Shown here: in pieces, positions 52,168 to 62,999 of the stretch | Numbering within the stretch: position 1 is the stretch's first letter | Layout: each line of letters starts with the position of its first letter | Source of the DNA: Gracilaria vermiculophylla | Lineage: Eukaryota; Rhodophyta; Florideophyceae; Gracilariales; Gracilariaceae | Length of the DNA: 64,000 nucleotides | Direction of reading: 5' to 3' | Assembly: GCA_019155205.2 (NCBI GenBank) | Contig: JAHNZQ020000277.1 | Span: forward strand, 171,371-235,370 | Program-made: the position numbers and the translations under genes | Notes under the pieces: generated by a model | Told to the model about the DNA's origin: nothing | What the model saw: only the letters and a program-made list of their open reading frames with translations | Database searches by the model: none

Positions 52168-52499
52168 CTTGGGGGAATTGTAGGACCTATCCCGCTCATT
52201 TTGGTAATCATCCAGCTGTGTTGGCGTGGCACTAATAGCTCACTGCGATGCATCCACTTGCACACGAAAATTTTCAGACCAATCTGGGGGAGCCAGAACC
52301 GAGGCTGAAATTAGAATCTTTTTGAGATCCATAAAAGCTCGATCTCATACATCATTTCAATGCTTGAGAATTGAACCTTTTCCGGTAAGATCTGTGAGTG
52401 GTGCGGCACGCAAAGAAAACTGGAGAATGAAGCACATGAACATCTGTAACTGACCAAGAAAGCTTCATAACTCCGTGAGGTTGATTGGCTAAGGCCATT

Positions 52500-53313
52500 T
52501 TCGGGTAACCTCTACCTTACCACGGTGCACCGGTGGTCCGTCATCACTAACCTTCAACCCGAGAAATTCCGTCTCCAATGCCTTAAAAAGAGCAGTTCAT
52601 GAGTGATGCATATAGTGCATGCTCTCTTAGAAGCTCGAGAACAGACCGAATATGTTCTAGATGTTCCTCAGACGTTCGGCTGTGTACCAAAATGTCATTA
52701 ATGTAGAAACCAAAGCTCGAGCGATGAAGTCGTGCAGAACTCTATTAATGAGAGATTGAAACGATGCAGTGGCATCGCACAGTCCCATCGGTATCACTGA
52801 ATACTCGAAGTGGCGGTACTTCGTCTTGAATTATGTTTTCTCCACATCAGAGGGCCAGAGGCGGATGTGATGAAGCCTAGTTTTCAAATTTAACTTAGAA
52901 AAGTAAAGAACTTGGCCGAGACGATCGAAAATTTCGTCACAGCAAGGCAAGGGAGCGTTATTTTGCTTCGTAATCCGATTCAGAGCTCGGTAATCCACCA
53001 CTCCTTGCAACTTTCGGCCCGGCTCCTTGACAAAGAACAAAGGGGATCCATAAATAGAGTCACTTAGGCGAGCCTTCCCGGAATGAAGAAGCTTTTCGTC
53101 ATACTTGCGCTCTGGTACAAACCCGGCTGGGAAATGCTGGTGCGTAGCACGGTGAGGAGGCCTAGCGTCTTGCAACAATTCAATATCATGATCGAAGTCT
53201 CGAGAGGGTAAGATGTCCGGAGGTAACTCATCTAAAAATGCATCTGCAAATTCCTCATGCATAAAATGTAGCTCAGGATCCTGATTATTCAAAAGTTCGG
53301 CTACTGGGTCCAA
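52500..53313 (-). pseudogene. Element D reverse transcriptase
   Basis: The right part contains VVDYRALNRITKQNNAPLPC, shared with element C. Further left, at about 52688-52720, the active-site box reads GFYINDILVHS, that is Y-I-N-D instead of Y-x-D-D. One catalytic aspartate has become asparagine, so the enzyme is dead. Frameshifts separate the pieces. Confidence 0.82.
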
Positions 53314-53361
53314 CTAGTCTCCAAGACTAGCCATAGCTTCCATATTGGTAACTTGGACCAT

Positions 53362-53829
53362 TCAAAAGAATTTCATAACTCTCGCGGGATATCGGAGCGA
53401 TCGACGAAACTGCTTTGCACCCATAGATGTAACGTTTGCTACCTCTTGCCGGGGGACTGGAATCACAGACAAAATATCATCATCAACCACTAAGGTCTGC
53501 GATTTGTAATCAGCCTTGGGAATACAATCGACATGCCATGGTATAGCCAGAAATACATCATAGAGTGCATCAGCCACCATCCAATCGCTCATATAAGAAT
53601 GTGCGCCAATGCGTACCGGGCCATTAACAACTATCTCGGTGACAACTTCGTGTGAGACATGGATCGAGACACAGACATCCAGTAGTATCAGACTGAAATC
53701 AAGCACGTCCCTATGACAGTCAACAAATGCTCTCGACACCACGTTAGACGTACAACCGTCATCTTTGAGTATGCGCTCGGGAATATTATTCAAGCTTCCC
53801 GACAATACCAGAAGTCGCATGCAACGCAA
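53362..53829 (-). pseudogene. Element D aspartic protease
   Basis: A 155-codon open frame includes ILKDDGCTSNVVSRAFV, aligned with the D-(S/T)-G active-site loop of gypsy proteases but with DDG. ALYDVFLAIPWHVD lies near the C-terminal side. It would have processed the gag-pol polyprotein. Confidence 0.72.
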
Positions 53830-53918
53830 ACCCTGTATACTGGGCGATCCTAAGCCATTCTAAACGTCATTACACAAAAGTTCTTTCGTCGTGCTCTCAT
53901 TACTTTGGAAAGAACGCC

Positions 53919-54741
53919 TTATTTTTCCAAGCTGTCAGACAGAATTCCACAAACCGCTTCTTCGGCAGCCATAGCTAGGTCAACATTCGAAATTGTCGCT
54001 TCACTTTTCCCTATTGTCCGATGCTTCCAAGGACGACATCCAGGCTTGTGGCACGTAAAATAGGCATTGTTGCGAATATCAAGCAACCGCTGCTTGCTTC
54101 GATTGAAGTGACGAATTTCAGTGATCTCATTTTCCATTGGCTCATACATCGAATTGGATGCCTACTGAGAAGCAGATGGAGAAGTGCGCTCTATAGATAT
54201 ACCACTAAATGCAGCTTCGACTCGCATCGAAATTTTAGTAGATTCTTTAAACTTTAAGTCGATCGATTTTTAAACATCAAACTGAATTCAAGTTTGAAGA
54301 CCGCTCACAAATTTGTCCCAATTATTGGTAGCGCTCATATCCGGAATTTTTAGCACAATTTTCCAAACTACGACAAGTATCTAGCTACTGTACCTGTCTG
54401 TCGATAGGCTCTGAGAGAGTCTCTAGCTTGTCTTTCATGATCTTCGGGAACAATCTTTCGTCTGACACCTTCAACAAAGCCATCCCATGAGTGTGGTCTG
54501 TTATTAGCGTTCAAAACCATGTACCACCAAATCGCTGCGGTCTAACTGAGCAGAAGGGTTACAAAGGCGTCACGAATAGCGTCGGAAGCCCCACGTTTAC
54601 ATTGGCCACTTGAATCAGTATGACATACTGCTCAACCTCGTAGAGCCCAATATTGACACCGAAAAAATCGCGCTGTCTACTGAACGCTTCCGGTTTGTTC
54701 GGCTTCAGATTGATCGACACATAGGGATTTTGGGCTTCCAT
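53919..54741 (-). pseudogene. Element D gag
   Basis: The ATG at 54741 opens MEAQNPYVSINLKPNKPEAF, nearly the same start as element C gag. The capsid part is broken by stops and shifts. The 3' part (53919-54149) carries a zinc-knuckle relic AYFTCHKPGCRPWKH. Confidence 0.75.
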
Positions 54742-54771
54742 TGAAGCAAATGCTACGGGTGAAACAATCTG

Positions 54772-54974
54772 TGTCAACGTGGGATGATAGAATCTTTATT
54801 CTCTGAAAGGTCGATGATTCTCCCTCCTCCCTCTTTCTCTTTGGCTCTAATTCACTTAAAAGCAGCTCCAAACTGCGCTACTCGACTACTTCTACGACAG
54901 GTATCGTTACCGAAATTGGAATACACCTCACACGCGCCCAGTTGCTCAGCGGATTAAATTAGCACTTGTTGAAA
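54772..54974 (-). repeat. 5' LTR of element D
   Basis: Partner of 50136-50339. It ends TTGACA on the minus strand, directly upstream of the gag leader. Confidence 0.8.
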
Positions 54975-55688
54975 ATGTGGATTCCAGGCACACCCCAAGT
55001 AAGTGAACGATCCGAGTAGAGTAGTTAGTCTGCGAGTTTTGATTAGTGAGCCACTGCATAAAACATGACAAATCCCTTCTCTCGGCAAGAAATCGTAACC
55101 TGACCCAAGCACTTATAGCTAAAGCCAACCCTAGTAGGCTTTATTATGGCCGTAAGACCAAGAGGTCAGGCACCCTTTAACATGGTGCAGTGTATATATC
55201 TAAAGTACAACAATAACTTTAACAATATGTTTTGTAAGAGGAATTCTGATTACTGATTCCGTCCTTTGAAATCATTCCTTAATTGTGTTCTTTAGAATTT
55301 TTGATCATTGATTTTCAGTCGAGACGTTTAAACACAAACAATTTTAAAAGTTTCGGTTTGAAAACTTATTTCTCTTTAAACCATTTTAGCTCATCTATAC
55401 TGCATTTGACAAACTTTTATTCTATGTGAAATGAATGTATGAAAGCTTGAATTGCTAAATTGATCTATATTCAGACTGCAGCAGGAAAAACTTTAAAGAC
55501 ACGTTTTATACCTGCTATTCTACTAATGCAGCTTTATCTTTCAATTTCATACGAAAATTAATAACAAAGCTGTTTCTCAGTTCTTGGGGAAGAACAAAAT
55601 AATAGTTTTCTTCAGAAATGCATTTATCAAAAAAATGTTGAATTCCAGAGCCGCAAGAATGGCAAACATTATGAATTTTATGAGTATT

Positions 55689-55767
<79 letters not shown>

Positions 55768-58700
55768 CGGCATCAAGATCGGATAATAGAACATATGGCT
55801 TGAGAGCGAAGTGATGTACCAAACTTAAATGCTGTATACTGGGTAAAATCATTAACGTTAATACTCATGTAAATGAGCACTTTTTGCTCTAAACCATAAA
55901 TTCTTAAAATTCATCAATCGCGTTTTTTGTGAATGTTTTCATCGCATTATATATCATAACGAGGATTCTACAATGTATTTCAAGATGAAAATGAAGACAA
56001 ATATTTGACAAAATGAAATATTTTCTAATCCTTTTTGATGTGCGAGTTGCGACAGAATATTGTCATGTTTGAAGTGTCGTGCAAGGAGTGACCACTTTTT
56101 ATGGTAGTTGCTTTTCTTTAGTTTAATTGATTCTCAGGCCTAGATTTCGAAAAACGTTCACTGCAAGGTTTGAATTTTGTTGTGATCTATGGCTTGCAAA
56201 TTGCTGTCAAATATGGAAGTTTTGAGGTTATAATGTGTATCACACTTGGATATTTGTCAATGTTGTCTGGTACTGTAACGAAAACGTGCACATGAGAAGC
56301 AAATATCATTGTTTTCAACGGATGAGCCCCCCTGCGTTGCAGCGTACGCTTCTCATGAACAATAATATCATCTCTATTAAGTTTTTGAAAAAACAAGTGC
56401 GGTACTGCGCATGACATTCTGAATGCATTACCAATGACGTATCATAGTACAGGCAGTTTTTGGCATTGTGAATTCGAACAATACGAGGGACCAAAATGTC
56501 GCAATCACGGTTGGGGTTTTTACTTTTTGTTTCGATGCAAGGTCTTCGGAAGCAAACGCTTCTTCTCTCAAATAATTTTATATTCCGGTTCTAGCCAGTT
56601 CCGTGAAATTGTCGCTGTCATTGCCCGATTGAGAAAAGAAGAAAAAAGGAAAAGGGTCGCAAGATAGTGACTTCGGTATTGTACAGTGTTGAAATGTTGA
56701 TCTCCACATTCGCTCAGCCTTACAGATGACTCTGGAGTGCTGTATGTTGGATGTGATCTCTGTTGTAGTTGCACGTGGATTTTACTCTAATGGTTGTAAA
56801 GACAACTAGAGCATTAGATTTACCCAATGTATATTGAGCTCATGGCAAGCTATTTTTCAATTGAGCGTCAAACAACGTCATCGGATAGGATATTCTTAAA
56901 CAAATACGCAAAGCAAATATCCCTAAAACTGTCAACTGTGCTTGCCAACAGTGTTTGAGGAACTGTGATTGAAAGACTGCCGGTCACAAATACAATCTCC
57001 AAGCATTTTCGGTACAATTACCTCGCAAGAACTGTTCGGAGAACGTTTCATAGACTCGCCTCCTGCTTCTTCACCTGCTCATACGTAGTGTTCATGTACG
57101 TCTCTATAGACTAACATCCTTTATAAGAATCTTTTTCGGTCTCCCTTCAACCAAGGCGTGATCACATACAATCCGAATTGATCCTAACATTGTAGTATAA
57201 CGGGCGGGGGAAGGGGTCTGGATAGCGATCGAACGCAGGCATTGGAAAGCGATTAGATCTACTTAAGGCCTTTGGACGAGTACATATCAACAGTAAAATT
57301 AACATCGACTCAGATAGTATTTGAGAGCATGTTTCGTAGAAAACGATTTCAGACACAAATTTTTTTCGTCGGTTGTAATATTAAAATCTACACTTCCTTA
57401 CTTATGCATTATTTAGCTTCAAAAACACAATTTAAGTGATAAGTATGGCCCATAGATGATTCCATTCAATATTACGTCCCAAGACAATTAAACGTTGAAT
57501 ACTGGCTAGAATGTTTCTGAATAGCAAAAGGCACGCTAGTCAAAAGACAACTTAAACATACATTGATCTCTTCGTCACGCTGATCGGTTTTTTTATTTTT
57601 CACCCTTCACCGGACAATATCACATATACTGGCATGAACGAAAACTTCATAAGACTAAAAATAGTTCAGAAGACACCTATTGGGTTTCTCGAGTTTACGG
57701 CTCGCACTATCCTGTTCCATGTTCTATCACGGGAGGCGCTCGTTAGATGGTAGAAGGGAAAAACGGGATAAATGAATAGATAGCTGTCTCAATGAAACGC
57801 GAAATGCCGGTTTGAATTTCAAAGACCTATTTCGCGCAGTGAGTAAAAGAATAGGATGTAAGCAGAAGACAAAAATGTAATCCAGTAAAACTGTAGGGGA
57901 TGTAAACACGTAGGTTATACAAATATAAAGATGCTCACACTAAGATGTTAAAAATATACTAACCGTGCATTCTTAAGCCACTGCAACGCGGTCGTCGAGA
58001 GCTGAGATTCAGATTTGTTGGATAAGTCTTGTTCGTTTCATGAATACGTTCAACTGATTTGCTTGAAGTTAGCGGGAACTTAGGCATGATTATCTACGAA
58101 TTTTATGCTCGAGTGCTTCAAAGAGCTGCCGGAAGTAGATATTTCTTTTCAAAGTACGAATGTTTCGTCCATATCATCTGGTTTGCAGAAGACTTTGATC
58201 TCATTCACATAGTTGTATAGTTGATCAGAAAATTCAGAAATTTCTTTTATTTGAGTCAGGGTATGGTACCTACAGTTCTCCTTTTCAGGTGGTAGAGCCC
58301 CACGTCCATGAAGATGTTATGGTCACTTCAAAGGCCTGAGTTCCTAAAGGTGGTCTCCGTTAATCATGCTCACGAGCTGAGGGAATCCTTAAAAGGGGGT
58401 CCGTAACCATCAAGCGGAGAAGGGGTTCACTGGGCAGAAATTGCTCCTACAGGCCTTGTTATGAGGCAACCTTCGGATTGGTGGCTTAGAAACCATAAGG
58501 CTTTCGACAAGAGTCTTCAACCCGAAAATAGTAGAGGAAGACTCAAGGGTGCTTGATTTACTTCCCCCAGAGATGGAGCTCGACCGGTAGATTAAGTACC
58601 ATGTCGAGAGCCCGCCTCGACAAGTCTCACTACAGTATTGATTACCTGCACTAATTAACGAAAATAAATCTATATTTTATAATTCCTCTGAAGTAACGTA

Positions 58701-58860
58701 GCGCCCGTGGGAAGAATAATGCATCACGCGGCTCAGTTCAAAAATATGAACCCTTTTTAGGAATATTCTGTCGTGAAGCCACACGAAAATATCACCTTAC
58801 GATTCATTGTACTACATACTCCCTTTCCTGAATTGCATTATGTTTCCGAGGTGCATCTTT
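54975..58860. other. AT-rich gene-poor DNA
   Basis: Almost 4 kb without a recognised gene. The TA microsatellite at 55687-55767 is listed separately. The stretch 58280-58640 is less AT-rich than its surroundings and could be an old LTR of element E, but no partner copy was found. Confidence 0.4.
55687..55767. repeat. TA microsatellite with a 24-bp higher-order period
   Basis: A run of about 40 TA units is interrupted by TG at 55711, 55735 and 55759, exactly 24 bases apart, so 24-bp blocks themselves are tandemly repeated. Confidence 0.9.
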
Positions 58861-59813
58861 CCATAGCATGGTCCTGAAGCGGTTCTTAACGGTGTTGATC
58901 TCGGGGCGGTCTCCCGCGATGGGACAAAATATCTCCTCCATAAATTCATCCGTACTTCCCCGTTCCAACGCGGCGTACCGACCGTGGGCTCGCCCATCTC
59001 CTTTGAGGTGGTTATGGGCCCCTAGCTCTATTCGACTTTACCTCATCTACTCCTTCTTGGTGCATATCACTGGTTCTATTGCGTCCAGCATTCAGATTTT
59101 CTTGAGGGTCTTTTTCGGAAAAAGGCTCGAACAGTCTCGTCCGCTCATCAGTCCCCCGTGGAGACAACGCACTCAAACTTTTCCCTTCTGCCTTGTCACC
59201 CTCCTCCGTCCCCTATGAACCCGCTCTCCGCTAAAGTGCTCGTCTCTTCGCTTACATCGCTTCGTCCGTCCTCTCCGTGCATTTCTTACCGGCGTCGTGA
59301 CATGAATCGTTCCTCCGAGGGGCATATAACGGCGGGGCTTTCCTGGTAGTATTCCAACCAACTTCTTTGGTGTTACGCGCGTCCGGTCTCCATCTTTCTG
59401 CCTCCATACCACTTTTGGACGACTTTTCCGGACCAAGCTCCTGCTTCTCCGTCCAATCCTGAGGTCTATCACACCTCCACCGGTGAGCCGTTTCGCACGG
59501 AGAAGAATTTCGACCACCGCGCTACGCGGGTCTTCATGCCTACATTCACCATTTAGGACCGTACCTTCAGAGGATGAGGTTCCGCGCCGTACTGGAGGTC
59601 GCGTGGAACGACAAAAAGCGAAATCGGGTGGACGCCTTTTGCGCTCACTGCCTCCACACTCCAGTGCACGGTGACAATGTTCCGACCGCAGTGGCTCATT
59701 GCGACATTCCATACCTCAGGTGTGCTAAATAGCGCGAGATTCAGACTCTACTCTAACCACTCCTGCTCAGGGAAAGCTCACATCAGCGAGAGAGTGGCTC
59801 GGAAGCATCGCCA
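58861..59813 (+). pseudogene. Upstream part of an unrecognised decayed frame
   Basis: The same plus-strand frame as the two following entries is readable here between several stops. The most protein-like block, at about 59503-59730, reads AGLHAYIHHLGPYLQRMRFR, then LEVAWNDKK and DAFCAHCLHTPVHG. VAWND recurs downstream (VAWNDTSRFFWCD), suggesting an internally repeated protein. GC content is higher than in the flanking desert. Confidence 0.35.
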
Positions 59814-60710
59814 ATGGACGCTCCGCATACTGCGGTGCTGCCATGCGATCTTGCATACGATCGCCTATACTGGCTCAATCGCAACCGATGGGGGAAGCAC
59901 CTTGCGGTTGAGAGCCGAGTGGGGAACGCCTTCGGATACTTCTATGGTTGGCATAACACGGACTGCCATGACGTGGCTTCCGGGAAACGTCTGAAGTATT
60001 ACCTCGACGTGAAAGACTCCTGGAAGGACCATTGGGTCTCCCTGCACGTCTGTTTTGTGACGCCCATCCCGTTCAAGCATCATACCTCAGAGGTTCTGGA
60101 TCCACATGACTCCGTAAAATGGTTCATCATGTTGATCGCCTCGAAGGAAATTGCGGTCGGCATCCTAGCGAGTGATCTACAGGCATCGGAAGAGGGCGTC
60201 ACTTCCCATTTTCGATGCCGCGACGGTGGCCATCACTGGAATTCTTCGTACCAGCCAACTGCCGGACGTTTGCTCCCTTTGTCGGTGCCAACTATCTAGG
60301 TCCTCCGCTTCCCCGGAATCCAGAATCTGGTCAATGGCAGCTCTTGGAGCGAACCCGAGGCGGAAATGCTGCTGGATTACAATTTGCAGGTGGCGTGGAA
60401 CGATACGTCACGTTTTTTCTGGTGCGACTACGGCGAAGATACGTTTCAATCTATTGAAGCGGTCTCTAATGGACACGATGACGGGCGAGCCTACCTGGCC
60501 TTTCCACGCCTTCCCACTTCTCGAGTTCCTCCGGTATCACGGCTACGTGTACCCGATTATGATTATATGATGGAGAGTGTGGCGATCCGCACTCCACGTC
60601 CGTCATTGCCTCCATCAAAGGACGTGGCGGCGCCCCACAAGGTCATGACGCAGTCTCCAAGATCAATGGTGGATTCTCCCGCGGCGGCGGCCGATGTGAT
60701 TCCTATTTAA
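59814..60710 (+). pseudogene. Unrecognised frame opposite element E, first part
   Basis: I do not recognise the protein. From the ATG at 59814 the frame reads about 298 codons with a single TAG (60297-60299) before a double TAA at 60708-60713. The translation is rich in Trp, His and Tyr (YDRLYWLNRNRWGKHLAVES, KDSWKDHWVSLHVCF, LQVAWNDTSRFFWCDYGEDT). That is unlikely composition for chance. TAATAAAG at the end contains an AATAAA signal. It lies on the strand opposite to the integrase of element E and points towards it. It could be an extra antisense gene of that element, an inverted fragment of another element, or a captured host gene. Confidence 0.45.
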
Positions 60711-60752
60711 TAAAGCGAGATTACTCCTTTCCCGACTCCTTCGGCCGCGGTA

Positions 60753-61232
60753 ATGCAACCCCAACTGCTGGGCGTCCCGGTGCCGGTTATTCAGACTTTC
60801 CTGAGAAGCGTCCCGGTTTCTGTGCCACCGTCACACCCGGTGTCGCCTTCTCCATCCATGGCCTCGCCAACCTCTGTGGCGGTGCCTGCAGAACTTGCTC
60901 GGAAGTCTACTATCCCAACCCGTCCGCTATCTGCGAATCCTTCTGTGGTGGTTGTTGTTACGTCGACGGAGATTTCCACTTCTGGCGTACCCTCGGGTGG
61001 GTTATCCTGTGCTGCTCTTGGTACTACTTTCCAGGAGTTTGAGCTGCCTTGTCTGGTGACGGGCCGTCCGGCTCCTTCGTCTCCTAAAGAGGCTCTGCGA
61101 GAGGCTCGCAACTGGTTTCTAGAGCTCCATAGAGCCCGCGTGGACCGAGCCTCGATGCCCGCCTGTCATGCGCAGAAGCGCATGACAGGCGGGCAACGGC
61201 GTCCTGAAGGCGAAAAAGAGAACTCCAGGTGA
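60753..61232 (+). CDS. Unrecognised Pro/Ser/Val-rich frame opposite element E, second part
   Basis: A 159-codon frame from the ATG at 60753 is in the same frame as the preceding piece, so both may derive from one gene. The first 115 residues are Pro/Ser/Val-rich and likely disordered. The next 25 look helical (EALREARNWFLELHRARVD). The end is basic (KRMTGGQRRPEGEKENSR). A perfect 17-bp inverted repeat lies inside its 3' end. It stops 33 bases before the converging chromodomain frame of element E. Function is unknown. Confidence 0.4.
   Translation: MQPQLLGVPVPVIQTFLRSVPVSVPPSHPVSPSPSMASPTSVAVPAELARKSTIPTRPLSANPSVVVVVTSTEISTSGVPSGGLSCAALGTTFQEFELPCLVTGRPAPSSPKEALREARNWFLELHRARVDRASMPACHAQKRMTGGQRRPEGEKENSR
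61157..61194. repeat. Perfect 17-bp inverted repeat with 4-base loop
   Basis: GCCCGCCTGTCATGCGC, loop AGAA, then its exact complement. It would form a very stable GC-rich hairpin in RNA or single-stranded DNA. It sits at the junction of two converging frames. Confidence 0.95.
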
Positions 61233-61265
61233 GGGGGAGATAGCGGAAAACGAAAAACATCCCTG

Positions 61266-61523
61266 TTATAAGGCCCCTCCTCCTTTCCTAAAAGGAAACG
61301 CCAATGCAGAAGTGCGTTTCCGCTGCAGATTGGCGTGATATTTCTTGCAGAAAGTATACGGAATGTGTTTTGGGGGTTCCTCCATGTCATTATTTGAGGT
61401 GTACCCGTACCATCGTAGGCGGTACAATAGTCCTGCAGGGGTCTGTCGGTGAGAGTGAATATGGCCCATCGCATAGAGGATATCACCTTGAGGGGTCGTG
61501 ATGGCGTCTAAGGCTTCCATCAA
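61266..61523 (-). pseudogene. Element E chromodomain
   Basis: The frame includes YRLRWYGYTSNNDMEEPPKH followed by IPYTFCKKYH, matching the R-W-x-G-Y...W-E-P-x-x-(H/N)-I pattern of gypsy integrase chromodomains. One tryptophan is replaced by Met-Glu. Such domains read histone marks to steer insertion. Confidence 0.75.
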
Positions 61524-61976
61524 TGGTTCACCGAGAGTTGCGATAGGATTTCCAGTATCCGTCGATGTCGTCGCTCCTGAGATAGTCGGAGTAGGAATAT
61601 CCGCGGTTGGCCACTGAGGTCGGGTGCCGGCCGTTTCAAAGTGTCCTAGTAGGTGTTAGGGACATTGTTACGACCTGAAATATTTAGCACGAACTTGCGC
61701 GTAACGTAGGAAGGGTTATCGGACGTCTCCTCAGGTTGGTCTAAGAAAACCTCGTCATTTTCCTTCCGGTAAGGGCCGTCTTTCACCTTCTAGTCAAAAT
61801 CCCGTTTATGTCTCCTCTGCGAGGTGTTGAGTCTATCCTTTGCGAGGGACAATGCCTCTTCATAGCCCCTTAAAATAAAGCGCTTCGTTTGAGCCGCTGT
61901 TGGTGCCTGTGGCCTATCTGCCGGGTGCGCCGTGGCGCGTCCCGGGATAGCGGCACTTACGGGACGCGCAAGAGCC

Positions 61977-62657
61977 CTAGATTAAAAAAAAAAACTGAGT
62001 GGAGCGGTGCACCTGCTGGTTGTATGCATACGTGAGTGGGCCCACGTATGCATCCCAATCCTTCTGGTAGTCCGCGACGTAGTGATTCAACCTTGAGACG
62101 AGGGTTTTATTAAGCCTTTCCGTCTGTCTCTTGGTCTGTGGTTGGTATGCAGTCGTAAACAACTGCTACATCCCCAGCATTCCGGATATGGCACTGAAGA
62201 GCTTCGTCGTGACCTATGGTCCGTTGTCCCTAAGGAGATACGATAGGATCCCATATGGGGACACCCAATTCTCCAGAAATGTGTCGGCAAATGATGCTGC
62301 AGTTCTGCTCCGAATGGGAATGGGGCGCGTAATCTTCGAGAACCAATCAATGATCATGGGGATAAATCGTTTTCCTTTTCCTGACTTGGGAAGAGACCCC
62401 AAAAACTCCATGGCCACGAAATTCTAAGGTCTTGAAGGCGGGAACGGAGTGAGCGTCGCCCTTTTTTTGCAGAAATTCCCCCGGGTGCTTACGCACGAGT
62501 GGCAATCCGCCACCCTACGTAAGGCTTCATTAGCCATGTGCGGCCAACAAAACTCCCTCCTAACAGTAAAATACATGCGCAATCCACCGGGACACCCGGC
62601 CAGTCGAGAATAGTGCGAGAGATACAGGACCCGTGACCGTAAGCTCGTCGGGACCAC
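61977..62657 (-). pseudogene. Element E integrase
   Basis: From right to left there is a zinc-binding module (LYLSHYSRLAGCPGGLRMY, then CWPHMANEALRRVADCHSC). The core follows with IIDWFSKITRPIPI, YLLRDNGP and QPQTKRQTERLNKTL, holding the three catalytic acidic positions. The pieces lie in different frames with stops between them, so this is a relic. Confidence 0.82.
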
Positions 62658-62740
62658 TTTTTGCAGAGCACCATCCAGGAGAGCGCGGCGTAAAAGTATG
62701 GCATCTCTGTCGAAATCAAATGAAAATATTAGACTCCCGA

Positions 62741-62999
62741 TAGTGAAGCGACACTCCTTGTAGTACGACGAATTCGCAAAATGACAAGAAAAACCTCCAC
62801 GAAGGGCGTTGCACTACAATTAGCAATTGTGACTTTGGATCGTTTCAGATTTGGCGCGATAGCACTATGAGAGTTTTGCTTCGCGTTTAATTTGAAACAG
62901 TTCTTGTTCGGAAAGTGGAGGATCTCTAGCCATTTTTACTGGAATGAAGGTGTACATGTGTTTTCGAAATGATTCTGTATAGACGATGTGCAAAATATA
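62741..62999. other. AT-rich spacer
   Basis: No feature recognised between element E and the Tc1-like end. It closes with TA at 62998-62999, the presumed target of the next element. Confidence 0.4.

Larger units (their letters stand above)
50136..54974 (-). mobile_element. Element D: old full-length Ty3/gypsy retrotransposon
   Basis: Two similar LTRs bound 4.84 kb with gag, protease, reverse transcriptase, RNase H and integrase on the minus strand. The proteins resemble those of element C, yet the LTR sequences are different. Every gene is broken, the reverse transcriptase active site has lost one aspartate, and the LTRs have diverged strongly, so it is old and immobile. Confidence 0.85.
61266..62740 (-). 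mobile_element. Element E: Ty3/gypsy integrase-chromodomain fragment
   Basis: The minus strand carries an integrase zinc-binding region, an integrase core and a chromodomain. No reverse transcriptase, RNase H or gag is found to the right, where AT-rich DNA starts near 62740. Family details (RWYGYTSNN chromodomain) differ from element A, so this is another lineage. Confidence 0.82.

Noticed and set aside
58280..58640. Possible LTR of element E
   Set aside because: It has a composition unlike its flanks, but no second copy, TG/CA ends or purine tract could be matched.
59173..59712. Minus-strand 179-codon Arg-rich frame
   Set aside because: It is antisense to the decayed plus-strand frame, very Arg/Gly-rich, with no motif; probably a shadow.
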